This document shows, one piece after another, positions 19,134 through 27,841 of a stretch of DNA of 64,000 nucleotides. The notes below the pieces were generated by a model. That model saw nothing but the letters and a program-made list of their open reading frames with translations, was not told the DNA's origin and did no database searches. The translations under genes and the position numbers were made by a program. Position 1 is the first letter of the stretch; each line of letters starts with the position of its first letter. The stretch comes from Pseudomonas viridiflava (GTDB lineage Bacteria; Pseudomonadota; Gammaproteobacteria; Pseudomonadales; Pseudomonadaceae): contig NZ_UPSE01000533.1 of the NCBI RefSeq assembly GCF_900573885.1, forward strand, positions 248,001 to 312,000, written 5' to 3'.

Positions 19134-21353
19134 TTATTTCGCCATCAAGCGCCACGCACGGTGGATTTTCGCGTTGCGGGCGAAGTCCGGATCGAGCGTG
19201 CTGGCGGTGATTTCTTCCACTTGATACCGCGCGGCCAGCCCTTCATCGAGCTGGAATTTGCGGAAGTTGTTGGAGAAATACAGCACGCCACCCGACGCCA
19301 GACGCGCCATGGCCAGGTCCAGCAACTGCACGTGGTCGCGCTGTACGTCGAACACGCCTTCCATGCGCTTGGAGTTGGAGAATGTTGGCGGGTCGATAAA
19401 GATCAGGTCGTATTCCTCGCGGTCTGCGGCCAGCCAGCTCATCACGTCGCCCTGCTCCAGACGGTTCTTGTCCGAGAAACCGTTCAGGGACAGATTGCGG
19501 CGCGCCCAATCCAGGTAGGTTTTCGACAGGTCGACGCTGGTGGTACTGCGCGCGCCGCCTTTGGCCGCGTGCACGGACGCCGTGGCGGTGTAGCAGAACA
19601 GGTTGAGGAAACGCTTGCCGGCCGCCTCACGCTGAATGCGCAAACGCAGCGGGCGGTGATCAAGGAACAGGCCGGTGTCGAGGTAATCGGTGAGGTTGAC
19701 CAGCAACTTCACGCCGCCTTCGCTCACTTCGGTAAAGGTGCCCTGACTGGCCTGGCGCTCGTACTGCTTGGTACCGCTCTGGCGTTCACGACGCTTGATC
19801 ACCACTTTCGACTTGTCGATGCCCAGCGCCTGCGGAATGGCAGCCAGGGCATCGAACAGCCGGGCCTGAGCCTTGTCGGCGTCAATGGTGCGGGGCGGTG
19901 CGTATTCCTGAACGTGCACCCAGTCGTGATACAGGTCGATGGCCAAGGCGTATTCAGGCATGTCCGCGTCATACACGCGGTAGCAATCCACGCCCTCACG
20001 ACGCGCCCATTTGCCCAGCGTTTTCAGATTTTTCTGCAGGCGATTGGCAAACATTTGCCCGCCTTCGCTCAGGCGTGCCTGCTCGATTGGTGCGCTGGCC
20101 GGCGCTTCTGCTTCGTTGCCCAAAGCCGCTTGCTCACGGTCGCGCTCGCGTTGCTCGGGCGTGCGGCGCTCGCCGGTAACGAACTGCTCGGGTTGCACCT
20201 TGATCAGCAGCAGCTTGCACGGCAACGCGCCGTTCCAGAACGCGTATTGCTTATGGCTGCGAATGCCCATGCGCTTGCCCAGATCCGGCGCGCCGGTGAA
20301 CACCGCCGCCTCCCAATTCATACACGCCTGACGCAGGCGCTCGCCCAGGTTCTGGTAGAGATACAGCAAGCTGGCTTCGTCGCCCAGACGCTCGCCATAC
20401 GGCGGGTTGCAGACTACAAGGCCGGTCTGATTGTGGTCCGGACGCGGCTCGAACGTGGCGACTTCGCCCTGGTACACCTTGATCCAGTTGGAAAGACCGG
20501 CGCGCTCGATGTTGTTGCGCGCGGGCTGAATCAGACGCGGGTCGGCCTCGTAACCACGAATCCACGACGGCTGTTTCGCCAGGCCTTCGTCCGCGCGTTG
20601 CTGCGCCTCGGCGTGCAGCTTCTTCCACAGCGCCGGCACGTGGCCCAGCCAGGCGGTAAACCCCCAGCGCTCACGCTTGAGGTTGGGGGCGATATCGGCG
20701 GCGATCATTGCCGCTTCCACCAGGAAGGTGCCGACACCACACATCGGGTCGGCCAGCGCGCCACCGGCAGCGGCGATGCGCGGCCAGCCGGCGCGAATCA
20801 GCACGGCGGCGGCGAGGTTTTCTTTCAGCGGCGCGGCGCCCTGCTGCAAGCGGTAGCCGCGCTGGTGAAGGCTGTGGCCTGAGAGGTCGAGGGAGAGAAT
20901 GGCTTCGCCGCGGTCCAGGCGCAGGTGAATGCGCAGGTCCGGGTTGAGCTTGTCGATGGAGGGGCGCTCGCCGTTGCTGGTACGCAGCTTGTCGACGATG
21001 GCGTCTTTGACTTTCAGCGCGCCGAAGTGGGTGTTGTCGATGCCCGAACCGTTGCCACTGAACTCGACGGCCAGGCTGCCGGCCGCGTCGAGGTGTTCGG
21101 CCCAGTCAACGTCAAGCACGCCGTCGTAAAGGTCATCGGCATTGGCCATGGGGAAACGCTTAAGCACCAGCAACACGCGGTTGGCCAAGCGTGACCACAG
21201 GCACAGGCGATACGCCGTTTCCATCTGCGCAAAGCCGCGGATCGCCGAGGTGTGTTCGCGGGTTTCTTCCAGTCCCAGCGCGGTGGCTTCCTCAGCGAGC
21301 AAGCCTTCCAGGCCTTTGGGGCACGTAAGAAACAGTTCAAAACGATCCGACAT
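19134..21353 (-). CDS. rlmL: bifunctional 23S rRNA methyltransferase RlmKL
   Basis: It methylates G2445 (N2) and G2069 (N7) of 23S rRNA. The 739-residue protein has an N-terminal THUMP domain, the RlmL methyltransferase (DPMCGVGTFLVEA, then NPPYGERLG near its middle) and the C-terminal RlmK methyltransferase (LNLFCYTATASVHAA and IDPPTFSNSK). The frame is open to 21653, but MSDRFELFLTCPKGLE at 21353 is the family start, with GGAAT upstream. It is divergent from rmf, 578 bases away. Confidence 0.96.
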   Translation of the reverse strand: MSDRFELFLTCPKGLEGLLAEEATALGLEETREHTSAIRGFAQMETAYRLCLWSRLANRVLLVLKRFPMANADDLYDGVLDVDWAEHLDAAGSLAVEFSGNGSGIDNTHFGALKVKDAIVDKLRTSNGERPSIDKLNPDLRIHLRLDRGEAILSLDLSGHSLHQRGYRLQQGAAPLKENLAAAVLIRAGWPRIAAAGGALADPMCGVGTFLVEAAMIAADIAPNLKRERWGFTAWLGHVPALWKKLHAEAQQRADEGLAKQPSWIRGYEADPRLIQPARNNIERAGLSNWIKVYQGEVATFEPRPDHNQTGLVVCNPPYGERLGDEASLLYLYQNLGERLRQACMNWEAAVFTGAPDLGKRMGIRSHKQYAFWNGALPCKLLLIKVQPEQFVTGERRTPEQRERDREQAALGNEAEAPASAPIEQARLSEGGQMFANRLQKNLKTLGKWARREGVDCYRVYDADMPEYALAIDLYHDWVHVQEYAPPRTIDADKAQARLFDALAAIPQALGIDKSKVVIKRRERQSGTKQYERQASQGTFTEVSEGGVKLLVNLTDYLDTGLFLDHRPLRLRIQREAAGKRFLNLFCYTATASVHAAKGGARSTTSVDLSKTYLDWARRNLSLNGFSDKNRLEQGDVMSWLAADREEYDLIFIDPPTFSNSKRMEGVFDVQRDHVQLLDLAMARLASGGVLYFSNNFRKFQLDEGLAARYQVEEITASTLDPDFARNAKIHRAWRLMAK

Positions 21354-21931
21354 ATGTATTCCGTGCCTAAGCGTAATGGCGCGCAGTTCAGCTGCACGCC
21401 CGGTTAAAAACCGGGGTTCTACCCGCCGGTCCCGCGCGTCGAAATGACACGCTGTGTGAGCCTTACGGCTCGAGCTGCCAGGCCAGCCCGTGTGAAAGCA
21501 GCCTAGACGCAACCCCCTCGCCACGCCTGCGAGCAGGTGTGGCGGCGTTATCCGGCCCTCAATAAAAAGGTGACGGACACCGCAAAATACCCATTCCAGA
21601 CCCTTCGTCGGAATCGATGAACATCGCAAGTGCGAAAAGATCGCACTGGCCAATCGCCGTTATTTGCCGCTACAGCCCCGGCCCCGTTGGTCCTGAAGCA
21701 CAAACCACCGTTTGCTTATGGCCTGACCACTACAAACGTTACGTGCTTATGACAAAACGATCATTCCCAGCACCCGCTGCATTGGTTAGAAATCAACTCA
21801 GCCCCAACGTCGCAACGCCGTTGGGAGGAGACCGTAACGCCGGCAGCGGGCTCCGCTGGCAGAGGCTTTCTGCCAGGCCTCGACAAGAGGCGAACCAGGA
21901 CATAACAGTCAACAAGTGAGGGCAACACCCT
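21354..21931. other. intergenic region between divergent rlmKL and rmf
   Basis: The 578 bases contain no convincing gene; an open frame at 21617-21919 has no Shine-Dalgarno and no recognisable protein. Near rmf two overlapping hairpins are visible: CAGCGG/CCGCTG (21844-21858) and TGGCAGA/TCTGCCA (21857-21875). These suggest a structured rmf 5' leader. Promoters for both genes should lie here but were not resolved. Confidence 0.5.
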
Positions 21932-22147
21932 ATGAGAAGACTTAAGCGTGATCCTTTAGAAAGAGCTTTTTTGCGCGGCTATCAATTTGGCGTCCATGGC
22001 AAATCTCGTGAATTGTGTCCATTTACTCTTCCGTCCGTGCGCCAAGCCTGGATCAACGGCTGGCGAGAGGGTCGCGGTGACAACTGGGACGGACTGATCG
22101 GCACCGCCGGTATCCATAGGCTTAATGAACTCAACGCAGTCGGTTAA
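21932..22147 (+). CDS. rmf: ribosome modulation factor
   Basis: RMF binds ribosomes in stationary phase and drives 100S dimer formation. The 71-residue basic protein has RDPLERAFLRGYQFGVHGKS and the characteristic RQAWINGWREGRGDNWDG. GTGAGGG precedes the ATG. It is a single-gene unit closed by a strong terminator. Its long structured leader and stand-alone position fit growth-phase control, which is known for rmf in other bacteria. Confidence 0.97.
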   Translation: MRRLKRDPLERAFLRGYQFGVHGKSRELCPFTLPSVRQAWINGWREGRGDNWDGLIGTAGIHRLNELNAVG

Positions 22148-22223
22148 ACAGGGACAATCCGACTACTTAGCTACTCTCCGCTTAACCATGCACGTCCCAT
22201 CCGGACGGCGGGCGAGAGCCCAG

Positions 22224-22250
22224 GGCCTCCTTTAAGGAGGCCTTTTTATT
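22224..22250 (+). terminator. intrinsic terminator after rmf
   Basis: GGCCTCCTT pairs perfectly with AAGGAGGCC around a single base (a 3-nt loop in practice) and runs into TTTTTATT. It separates rmf from the convergent pyrD, whose stop lies about 10 bases further. Confidence 0.93.
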
Positions 22251-22259
22251 GCCTGCGTT

Positions 22260-23285
22260 TCAGGCCTTGGGCATCGCTCCAATGGCGTCCACGGCTTCGC
22301 GAATCAGCGCGGGGCCCTTGTAGATAAAGCCCGAATAGATTTGCACCAGGCTGGCGCCCGCAGCGATTTTCTCAGCTGCATGTTTACCTTCGGTAATGCC
22401 GCCAGCGGCGATGATCGGCAAACGCCCACCCAACTCGGCCGCCAGCGCACGCACGGTGTACGTGCTTTTCTCGCGAACCGGTGCGCCGGACAACCCGCCC
22501 GCCTCGTCACCATGTTCCAGGCCTTGCACACCGTCGCGGCCGAGCGTGGTGTTGGTGGCGATGACTGCATCCATCCCCGCCTCGATCAGCGCACCCGCTA
22601 CTTCGACGATTTCCTCGTCGCTCATGTCCGGGGCAATTTTGATCGCCAGCGGCACGCGCTTGCCGTGCACTTGGGCGAGGTCTTCCTGACGCTGACGCAG
22701 CGCTTCCAGCAACTGTTTGAGCGAGTCGCCGAATTGCAGGCTGCGCAGGCCCGGCGTATTCGGCGAGCTGACGTTGACGGTCACATAGCTGGCGTGGGCG
22801 TACACCTTGTTCAGACACAGCAGGTAGTCGTCCACCGCGCGCTCGACCGGGGTATCGAAATTCTTGCCGATGTTGATGCCCAGCACGCCCTTGTATTTGG
22901 CCGCCTGAACCCGGGCCAGCAAATGGTCAACGCCATGGTTGTTGAAGCCCATGCGGTTGATGATGGCCTCGGCTTGCGGCAAGCGGAACAGACGCGGCTT
23001 GGGGTTGCCCGGTTGCGGGCGCGGCGTCACGGTGCCGATTTCAACGAAGCCAAACCCCAGCTGGGCAAAGCCGTCGATGGCGTCGCCGTTTTTATCCAGG
23101 CCGGCGGCAAGGCCGACCGGGTTGGGAAAGTCCAGACCCATCACCCGAACCGGCACACGCGCCGGCTGTTTGCAGAGCATGCCGTTCAAGCCCAGGCGGC
23201 CGCCAGCGCCGATCATGTCGACCGACAGCTCATGGGAGGTTTCTGCGGAGAGTTTGAAAAGCAGGTCGCGGGCCAAGGTATACAT
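22260..23285 (-). CDS. pyrD: dihydroorotate dehydrogenase (quinone), class 2
   Basis: It oxidises dihydroorotate to orotate with quinone as acceptor at the inner membrane, in pyrimidine synthesis. The 341-residue protein has the class 2 N-terminal helix (MYTLARDLLFKLSAETSHE), NPVGLAAGLDKNGD, the catalytic serine region VNVSSPNTPGLRSLQ, NTTLGRDG and the FMN site AAGGITEGKHAAEKI. Weak Shine-Dalgarno. The DUF2835 gene lies directly upstream in the same direction. Confidence 0.97.
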   Translation of the reverse strand: MYTLARDLLFKLSAETSHELSVDMIGAGGRLGLNGMLCKQPARVPVRVMGLDFPNPVGLAAGLDKNGDAIDGFAQLGFGFVEIGTVTPRPQPGNPKPRLFRLPQAEAIINRMGFNNHGVDHLLARVQAAKYKGVLGINIGKNFDTPVERAVDDYLLCLNKVYAHASYVTVNVSSPNTPGLRSLQFGDSLKQLLEALRQRQEDLAQVHGKRVPLAIKIAPDMSDEEIVEVAGALIEAGMDAVIATNTTLGRDGVQGLEHGDEAGGLSGAPVREKSTYTVRALAAELGGRLPIIAAGGITEGKHAAEKIAAGASLVQIYSGFIYKGPALIREAVDAIGAMPKA

Positions 23286-23351
23286 GGGCAGGCTTCGCTC
23301 GAGAAAAAAGGTCGGCGATTATAGCCTTGTGCGGCCCCGCTCTGCGAGGCG

Positions 23352-23582
23352 CTAGCGTGTTCCGGCAAGCCGCCTGAGCGCTACAAGCTCGCCGGCGCTG
23401 TTAAACTCCAGCTCGAAGGAACCGTAGACTCCGTCGTGGGTCAGAAATGGCCGCAAGTGATGCGCCGGCAGGCTGACTCGCCGGCCATCGCGGCTACGTA
23501 ACAGGATTCGGTTGGCCTGCCCTTGATAGACCGCGCGCAAACGTTCGGAAGATAGGGCAATATCCAACTCCAGGCTTGGCAT
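23352..23582 (-). CDS. DUF2835-type small conserved protein
   Basis: A 76-residue protein starting MPSLELDIALSSERLRAVYQG, with the pattern VSLPAHHLRPFLTHDGVYGSF. I recognise it as the small family found upstream of pyrD in pseudomonads; its function is unknown. The frame is open to 23783, but the ATG at 23582 with GAGG 8 bases upstream is preferred because the extension has no family character. It is transcribed with pyrD (66 bases apart). Confidence 0.82.
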   Translation of the reverse strand: MPSLELDIALSSERLRAVYQGQANRILLRSRDGRRVSLPAHHLRPFLTHDGVYGSFELEFNSAGELVALRRLAGTR

Positions 23583-23759
23583 GGAGGCTACCTCGCAAAT
23601 GATTCCCGCAATACTGCCACAGACGGTCAACAGGCCGCAGGCGCATGGCCGCCGGCTGGGCTCGCTTGGCTGTGAAACAGCTGTAATGGGTTTGACCATT
23701 GCTTCGGCACATTTGCACATCGTCTGCCACACTGGCTCTGATGACCCAGGAACTAGCAT

Positions 23760-24659
23760 TTGGCCATGAGTCCCAGCGAGCACTCCTCCTCCCTTACCGA
23801 ACGCATTTCAGCCCTGGCCCAGCGCCTGGGCCTGAGCGGTCGTGGTCCGCGGCACGTGCTGCAGCGAGCAAGCGAATTGCACCTGCCCTTTCAGGTATTG
23901 CCTCAACCCAGCGAGCAGATCTGGTGGCAGAACGGCGCACCGCTGCAACGCCTTGTCGACCTGCCACGCAATGCGTTGTCCGGTCCGGTGCAGGAAGACA
24001 AAGCCGACGCACACGCCATGCTGATCAACGTGGTCGAGCACGACACCCAGCACCTCAACGCCTTCGACCTGCGCCTGATCGATGGCCTGTGCGGCAGCGA
24101 CCTCGGCGCCGCTCCCTTCGCCAGCTTCGAGCAATACGCCAGCAGTGAGGCGTGCCGGGGCATTCGCATCATCAGCTACAAAGATTTCGTCAAAGTCATC
24201 AGCACCGCGCTGCCGCGCTTTCTCGCTGGCGAGCGCATCGTGCTGCGCCAGGCAAACTGGGTGGGCAATCGGGTGTATTGGGCCGGCGAGCATCACCATG
24301 AAGCGTTTGCCAGCGCCATTGCCTATGCGCGGCTGCGTGGGCTGGATGTCAGCCTGCCTGCGGAACTCACTCGCTACCGCTTAAAGCTGTCCGGCCTGCA
24401 GGCTCTGCAAGCCGGTTACCACATGCTCGCCATGCCGGTGCAGGCCTGGAGCGACCCGCAGTTCATGGGTTTGCTGCTGGACAAGGGCCTTCCCTATGCG
24501 CGCCTGGCCATGTTGCGCTCACCCGGCGCGCCAGAGTTTTTGCTGCTGCCCAAACACTCGCCGGAAGCCACCGCGCTGGGCGAAGGCTTGCGCCTGGCCG
24601 GCGCGCCGGACGTTGTGGCTTACCTGTGCCAGCTTGCGGGCGCTATCGATCAGCGCTGA
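23760..24659 (+). CDS. conserved protein of unknown function
   Basis: A 299-residue soluble protein with no signal peptide or membrane helix. It contains no motif I can assign. Visible features are GLSGRGPRHVLQRASEL near the N-terminus, HDTQHLNAFDLRLIDGLCG mid-protein, and a His-rich AGEHHHEAFASAIAYARLRG. The N-terminus could be TTG at 23760, which has AGGA 8 bases upstream, or ATG at 23766. It ends 10 bases inside the convergent HTH gene. As I recall, pseudomonads carry a protein like this next to pyrD, so it is likely core rather than recently acquired. Base composition matches the neighbours. Confidence 0.8.
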   Translation: MAMSPSEHSSSLTERISALAQRLGLSGRGPRHVLQRASELHLPFQVLPQPSEQIWWQNGAPLQRLVDLPRNALSGPVQEDKADAHAMLINVVEHDTQHLNAFDLRLIDGLCGSDLGAAPFASFEQYASSEACRGIRIISYKDFVKVISTALPRFLAGERIVLRQANWVGNRVYWAGEHHHEAFASAIAYARLRGLDVSLPAELTRYRLKLSGLQALQAGYHMLAMPVQAWSDPQFMGLLLDKGLPYARLAMLRSPGAPEFLLLPKHSPEATALGEGLRLAGAPDVVAYLCQLAGAIDQR

Positions 24660-25111
24660 GCATCGTCCTGTCCAGTCACGTCTGCTGCACCCTGCTCTGC
24701 CTCAAGTGCCAACTGACGCGCCTGCAGCGCTTCGCTCTCGCTGATCAGTTGCAGCTGCGGCTGGTGACGTTCGGTCCAGTCTTCCAGGGTAAGCCCGATG
24801 TTTTCCAGCAGCACGGGGTTGCGCTGCACCAGATACACCGCATTCAGCTGGCCTGAATCCGCCACCTTCAAATCCATCAAGTCGCCGTCTACCGAGCCGC
24901 CGTAGGTAATCCAACGGGCGAACTCGGGGTACAAGCTGCACACCTTCTCGAAATCGATGTCGTGCATGCGCTGCTGGCCGCATTCAATGTTTTCCAGGCG
25001 CTTCCTGTCGATGCCGGTCAGTTTCTCGAACGCCGGACGGCTCAGGCCCATGAGCTCGCGCAAGCCACGCAGCCGTTGGCCAGCGGTGAAGAGAAAACGT
25101 TGATTGTTCAT
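24650..25111 (-). CDS. XRE-like helix-turn-helix transcriptional regulator
   Basis: 153 residues. The N-terminal 60 residues fit a Cro/C1-type HTH: AGQRLRGLRELMGLSRPAFEKLTGIDRKRLENIECG. The remainder (WITYGGSVDGD, NPVLLENIGLTLEDW) is a conserved but uncharacterised C-terminal part with no peptidase or kinase motif. AGGA lies 8 bases before the ATG. It is divergent from a second small DNA-binding gene across a 157-base gap that contains a dyad. It may control itself and that neighbour; this is inference. Confidence 0.82.
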   Translation of the reverse strand: MNNQRFLFTAGQRLRGLRELMGLSRPAFEKLTGIDRKRLENIECGQQRMHDIDFEKVCSLYPEFARWITYGGSVDGDLMDLKVADSGQLNAVYLVQRNPVLLENIGLTLEDWTERHQPQLQLISESEALQARQLALEAEQGAADVTGQDDAQR

Positions 25112-25149
25112 CCGTACTTCCTGTCGAGATAACCGTATTTCTGCTTTTT

Positions 25150-25192
25150 ACTACCAGTTAGGGATATCGCGATTGATAGCCTAACCATTAGT
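25150..25192. promoter_or_regulatory. possible operator dyad between two divergent DNA-binding genes
   Basis: Nested inverted repeats: ACTA(3)GTTAGG on the left and CCTAAC(3)TAGT on the right, with TATC/GATA nearer the centre (GATATCGCGATTGATA). The dyad is 43 bases long and sits 38 bases upstream of the XRE gene and 76 before the other gene. It is AT-richer than the flanks, as expected of a promoter-operator. Confidence 0.45.
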
Positions 25193-25268
25193 AATAGAAT
25201 GCGGCCGTGAGATTGAGTTAACCAAACCTGTCAGTGCAATGACAGGCGACGATGGTGCAGGAAGCCCT

Positions 25269-25523
25269 ATGAAAGAAATACCGCTCACCCAAGCCTGGTT
25301 CAAAGAGTGCCCGCGTTACCTGAGCGTGAACCGCTTCTGCGAGGCTGCCGGCCTGATCAGACGGCAAAAGCGCATCGAAAGCCTTGTAGATCAAGGCATG
25401 TTACCCACCCGCCGCATCGGTCGTTACGTGATGCTGGACATGCATCAGCTCATGTTGATGCTGCCGTCCGACACCGAAGATTACTTCGATCTCGAGGACT
25501 TTGAGTGCGAACCTACACCATGA
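25269..25523 (+). CDS. small excisionase/MerR-like DNA-binding protein
   Basis: 84 residues from the ATG at 25269, chosen because AGGAAG sits 5 bases upstream; an earlier in-frame ATG at 25239 has no such site. YLSVNRFCEAAGLIRRQKRIESLVDQGMLP followed by RRIGRYVMLD resembles the winged-helix start of MerR/excisionase or phage Cox-type proteins. The C-terminus is acidic (DTEDYFDLEDFE). No phage genes are nearby, so this may be a domesticated regulator. Its function is unknown. Confidence 0.68.
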   Translation: MKEIPLTQAWFKECPRYLSVNRFCEAAGLIRRQKRIESLVDQGMLPTRRIGRYVMLDMHQLMLMLPSDTEDYFDLEDFECEPTP

Positions 25524-25642
25524 TCAAACCGATCTGAATGGGCAGGCCGTGGTATTCGCGGCAACAAAATCCGGATGTCCGACTTAGCGCCGTAAGCAAT
25601 TTCAAGCGCAAGAATCGGATTTGCCATTCAGAGAATCACCGG

Positions 25643-25680
25643 CAACACTCTCGCCTCTTTATAAAGCGTGGAGAGTGTTG
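25643..25680 (+). promoter_or_regulatory. hairpin covering the ribosome-binding site of the EamA gene
   Basis: CAACACTCTC (25643-25652) and GAGAGTGTTG (25671-25680) are perfect 10-bp inverted repeats around an 18-base AT-rich loop. The right arm contains the GGAGAG Shine-Dalgarno and touches the GTG start at 25680. No T tract follows. Folding would block translation initiation. Confidence 0.6.
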
Positions 25681-26582
25681 TGAGACTTGCCGATTACGTT
25701 CGCCTGCTGAGCCTGGCCGCCATCTGGGGCGCCAGCTTTCTGTTTATGCGCGTGATCGTGCCAGTGCTCGGGCCTCTGCCCAGCGCGTTCTTCCGTGTCG
25801 CGCTCGCCGCCGTTGGCCTGGTCGTGATTCTCTGGGTGATGCGGGTGCAGTGGAACTTCCACGGCAAGTGGCGGCACTTGCTCGTGTTGGGCGTGATCAA
25901 TTCAGGGCTGCCGGCCACCATGTACTGCCTGGCCGCCATGGTCTTGCCGGCCGGCTACTCCTCCATCTTCAACGCCACTACACCGCTGATGGGTGTGCTG
26001 ATCGGCATGCTGTTTTTTGCCGAGCCGCCGACGCCAACCAAGACCGCGGGCGTGGTGCTGGGTTTGCTGGGCGTCGGTTTGCTCACCCGCACGGGCCCGG
26101 TGGCCTTTGATGCACAACTGCTATGGGGCGCCCTCGCCTGCCTTGTGGCGACCACCTGTTATGGCTTCGCCGGTTTCCTCACGCGCAAATGGCTCGGCGG
26201 CGTGCCCCTGGATAACCGGGTGACCGCGTGCGGCAGCATGTTTGGCGCCACGCTGTTTTTGTTGCCGCTCTTTGGTTACGCCCTGGTCGAACAACCGCCG
26301 GCCAGTTGGGGCGGCGCCACCATGTGGCTGTCCCTCGCGGGGCTGGGGCTGGTGTGCACGGCGTTCGCCTATGTGTTGTATTTCCGCCTGATCACCGACA
26401 TCGGTCCGATCAAGGCCTCGACCGTCACGTTCGCCGTGCCGCCCTTCGGCGTGCTGTGGGGCGTGCTGCTGCTCGGCGAGCCGCTGTCGTGGGCCTACTT
26501 GTACGGCGGCGTGCTGATCGGGCTGGCCCTGTGGCTGGTGGTCAAACCGACGCCGTCGGCCAAGGTTGCCGAAGCCTCCTGA
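25680..26582 (+). CDS. EamA/DMT-family metabolite exporter
   Basis: A 300-residue inner-membrane protein with about ten hydrophobic segments in two five-helix EamA repeats, e.g. LLSLAAIWGASFLFMRVIVP in the first helix and FAYVLYFRLITDIGPIKAS / FGVLWGVLLLGEPLSW in the second half. The substrate cannot be inferred; relatives export amino acids or drugs. A GTG at 25680 with GGAG 6 bases before is the likely start; a GTG at 25668 is the alternative. The start lies inside a hairpin (see 25643-25680). It is convergent with cysK. Confidence 0.88.
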   Translation: MRLADYVRLLSLAAIWGASFLFMRVIVPVLGPLPSAFFRVALAAVGLVVILWVMRVQWNFHGKWRHLLVLGVINSGLPATMYCLAAMVLPAGYSSIFNATTPLMGVLIGMLFFAEPPTPTKTAGVVLGLLGVGLLTRTGPVAFDAQLLWGALACLVATTCYGFAGFLTRKWLGGVPLDNRVTACGSMFGATLFLLPLFGYALVEQPPASWGGATMWLSLAGLGLVCTAFAYVLYFRLITDIGPIKASTVTFAVPPFGVLWGVLLLGEPLSWAYLYGGVLIGLALWLVVKPTPSAKVAEAS

Positions 26583-26640
26583 GTTCGGGCCTCACGACAC
26601 ACTGCAGCAACCCCCTACTCTCCGCTGACCGGAGTTGAGC

Positions 26641-26665
26641 TGGGCCGAGCCTGGCGCTCAGCCCA
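26641..26665. other. hairpin between convergent EamA and cysK genes
   Basis: TGGGC and GCCCA pair outside, GAGC and GCTC inside, separated by one mismatch, with a 5-base loop. It lies 12 bases past the cysK stop and has no T tract, so it is at best a weak terminator or REP-like remnant. Confidence 0.3.
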
Positions 26666-26677
26666 ACCAACGCCGGT

Positions 26678-27652
26678 TTATTGGACGAGTTCCTGCTCCT
26701 CGAACATGTCGCTGAACAACATGCTGGTGAGGTAACGCTCGCCGGAGTCGGGAAGGATCACGACGATGGTTTTGCTCTGCATTTCCGGGCGTTCAGCCAG
26801 GCGAACCGCCGCCGCCATCGCTGCGCCGCACGAGATGCCGCACAAAATGCCTTCTTCGCGCATCAAGCGCAGGGCCATGGCTTTGGCTTCGTCATCGCCC
26901 ACGGTTTCCACGCGGTCGACCATGCTCAGGTCGAGGTTCTTCGGCACAAAGCCGGCGCCGATGCCCTGAATTTTGTGCGGTGCCGGGCGCAGCTCATGGC
27001 CACCCAGTTCCTGGGTAATCACCGGCGAGCTGCTGGGCTCCACGGCCACGGAAAGAATCGGTTTGCCGCAGGTGTTTTTGATATAGCGCGACACACCGGT
27101 AATGGTGCCGCCAGTGCCGACGCCCGAGACCAGCACGTCGATGGCGCCTTCGGTGTCGTTCCAGATTTCCGGGCCGGTGGTTTTCTCGTGAATCGCCGGG
27201 TTGGCCGGGTTCTCGAACTGCTGCGGCATAAAATATTTGCTGCTATCGGAAGCGGCAATTTCCGCCGCTTTTTCGATCGCGCCTTTCATCCCTTTCGCCG
27301 CTTCTGTCAGCACCAGCTCGGCCCCCAGCGCCTTCAATACCTTGCGCCGTTCCAGGCTCATGGAAGCCGGCATGGTCAGCAGCAACTTGTAACCGCGCGA
27401 CGCGGCAACGAACGCCAGGCCGATGCCGGTGTTGCCCGATGTCGGTTCAACGATGGTCATGCCCGGCTTGAGTACCCCACGCTCTTCGGCGTCCCACACC
27501 ATGTTGGCGCCGATGCGGCACTTCACCGAATACGCGGGGTTGCGCCCCTCGATCTTGGCCAGAATGGTCACGCCCTTGGGGCCCAGGCGGTTGATGAATA
27601 CCAGCGGCGTATTGCCGATGGACTGGGCGTTGTCTGCGTAGATGCGGCTCAT
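26678..27652 (-). CDS. cysK: cysteine synthase A (O-acetylserine sulfhydrylase)
   Basis: It forms cysteine from O-acetylserine and sulfide using PLP. From the ATG at 27652 the protein has 324 residues. The PLP lysine is Lys44 in NPAYSVKCRIG; EPTSGNTGIGLAFVAA binds the substrate carboxylate and GVGTGGTITGVSRY the PLP phosphate. MSRIYADNAQSIGNTPLV is the family start, with AAGGA 9 bases upstream; the frame is open 17 codons further. The length and NPAYSVK motif favour CysK over CysM. A separate transcription unit. Confidence 0.94.
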   Translation of the reverse strand: MSRIYADNAQSIGNTPLVFINRLGPKGVTILAKIEGRNPAYSVKCRIGANMVWDAEERGVLKPGMTIVEPTSGNTGIGLAFVAASRGYKLLLTMPASMSLERRKVLKALGAELVLTEAAKGMKGAIEKAAEIAASDSSKYFMPQQFENPANPAIHEKTTGPEIWNDTEGAIDVLVSGVGTGGTITGVSRYIKNTCGKPILSVAVEPSSSPVITQELGGHELRPAPHKIQGIGAGFVPKNLDLSMVDRVETVGDDEAKAMALRLMREEGILCGISCGAAMAAAVRLAERPEMQSKTIVVILPDSGERYLTSMLFSDMFEEQELVQ

Positions 27653-27841
27653 ATCCTCTAATCCTTGATCGATGGCGAAAGAAAAATAGCCTATGCCCGC
27701 CAACGGGCAGGCGTCCAGCCTGAAAAAATCCGAACCGGACAGGCTCGCAACAGTCTAGCTAGTACTTCAGACGAGATTGCCGGGCGAAACGCGCGCGCCA
27801 TTTCAGCGATGCCGAACCGCCAGCAAATCGGAGCCAAACTC

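Noticed and set aside
19119..20882. 587-residue open frame antisense to rlmKL
   Set aside because: Shadow of a conserved bifunctional enzyme; no family signal.
21617..21919. 100-residue open frame upstream of rmf
   Set aside because: No Shine-Dalgarno, mixed composition, and it occupies the probable rmf leader with hairpins.
27665..27841. 59-residue N-terminal extension of the DUF748-like protein
   Set aside because: The inner ATG has a good Shine-Dalgarno and directly precedes the membrane helix; the extension has no family similarity.
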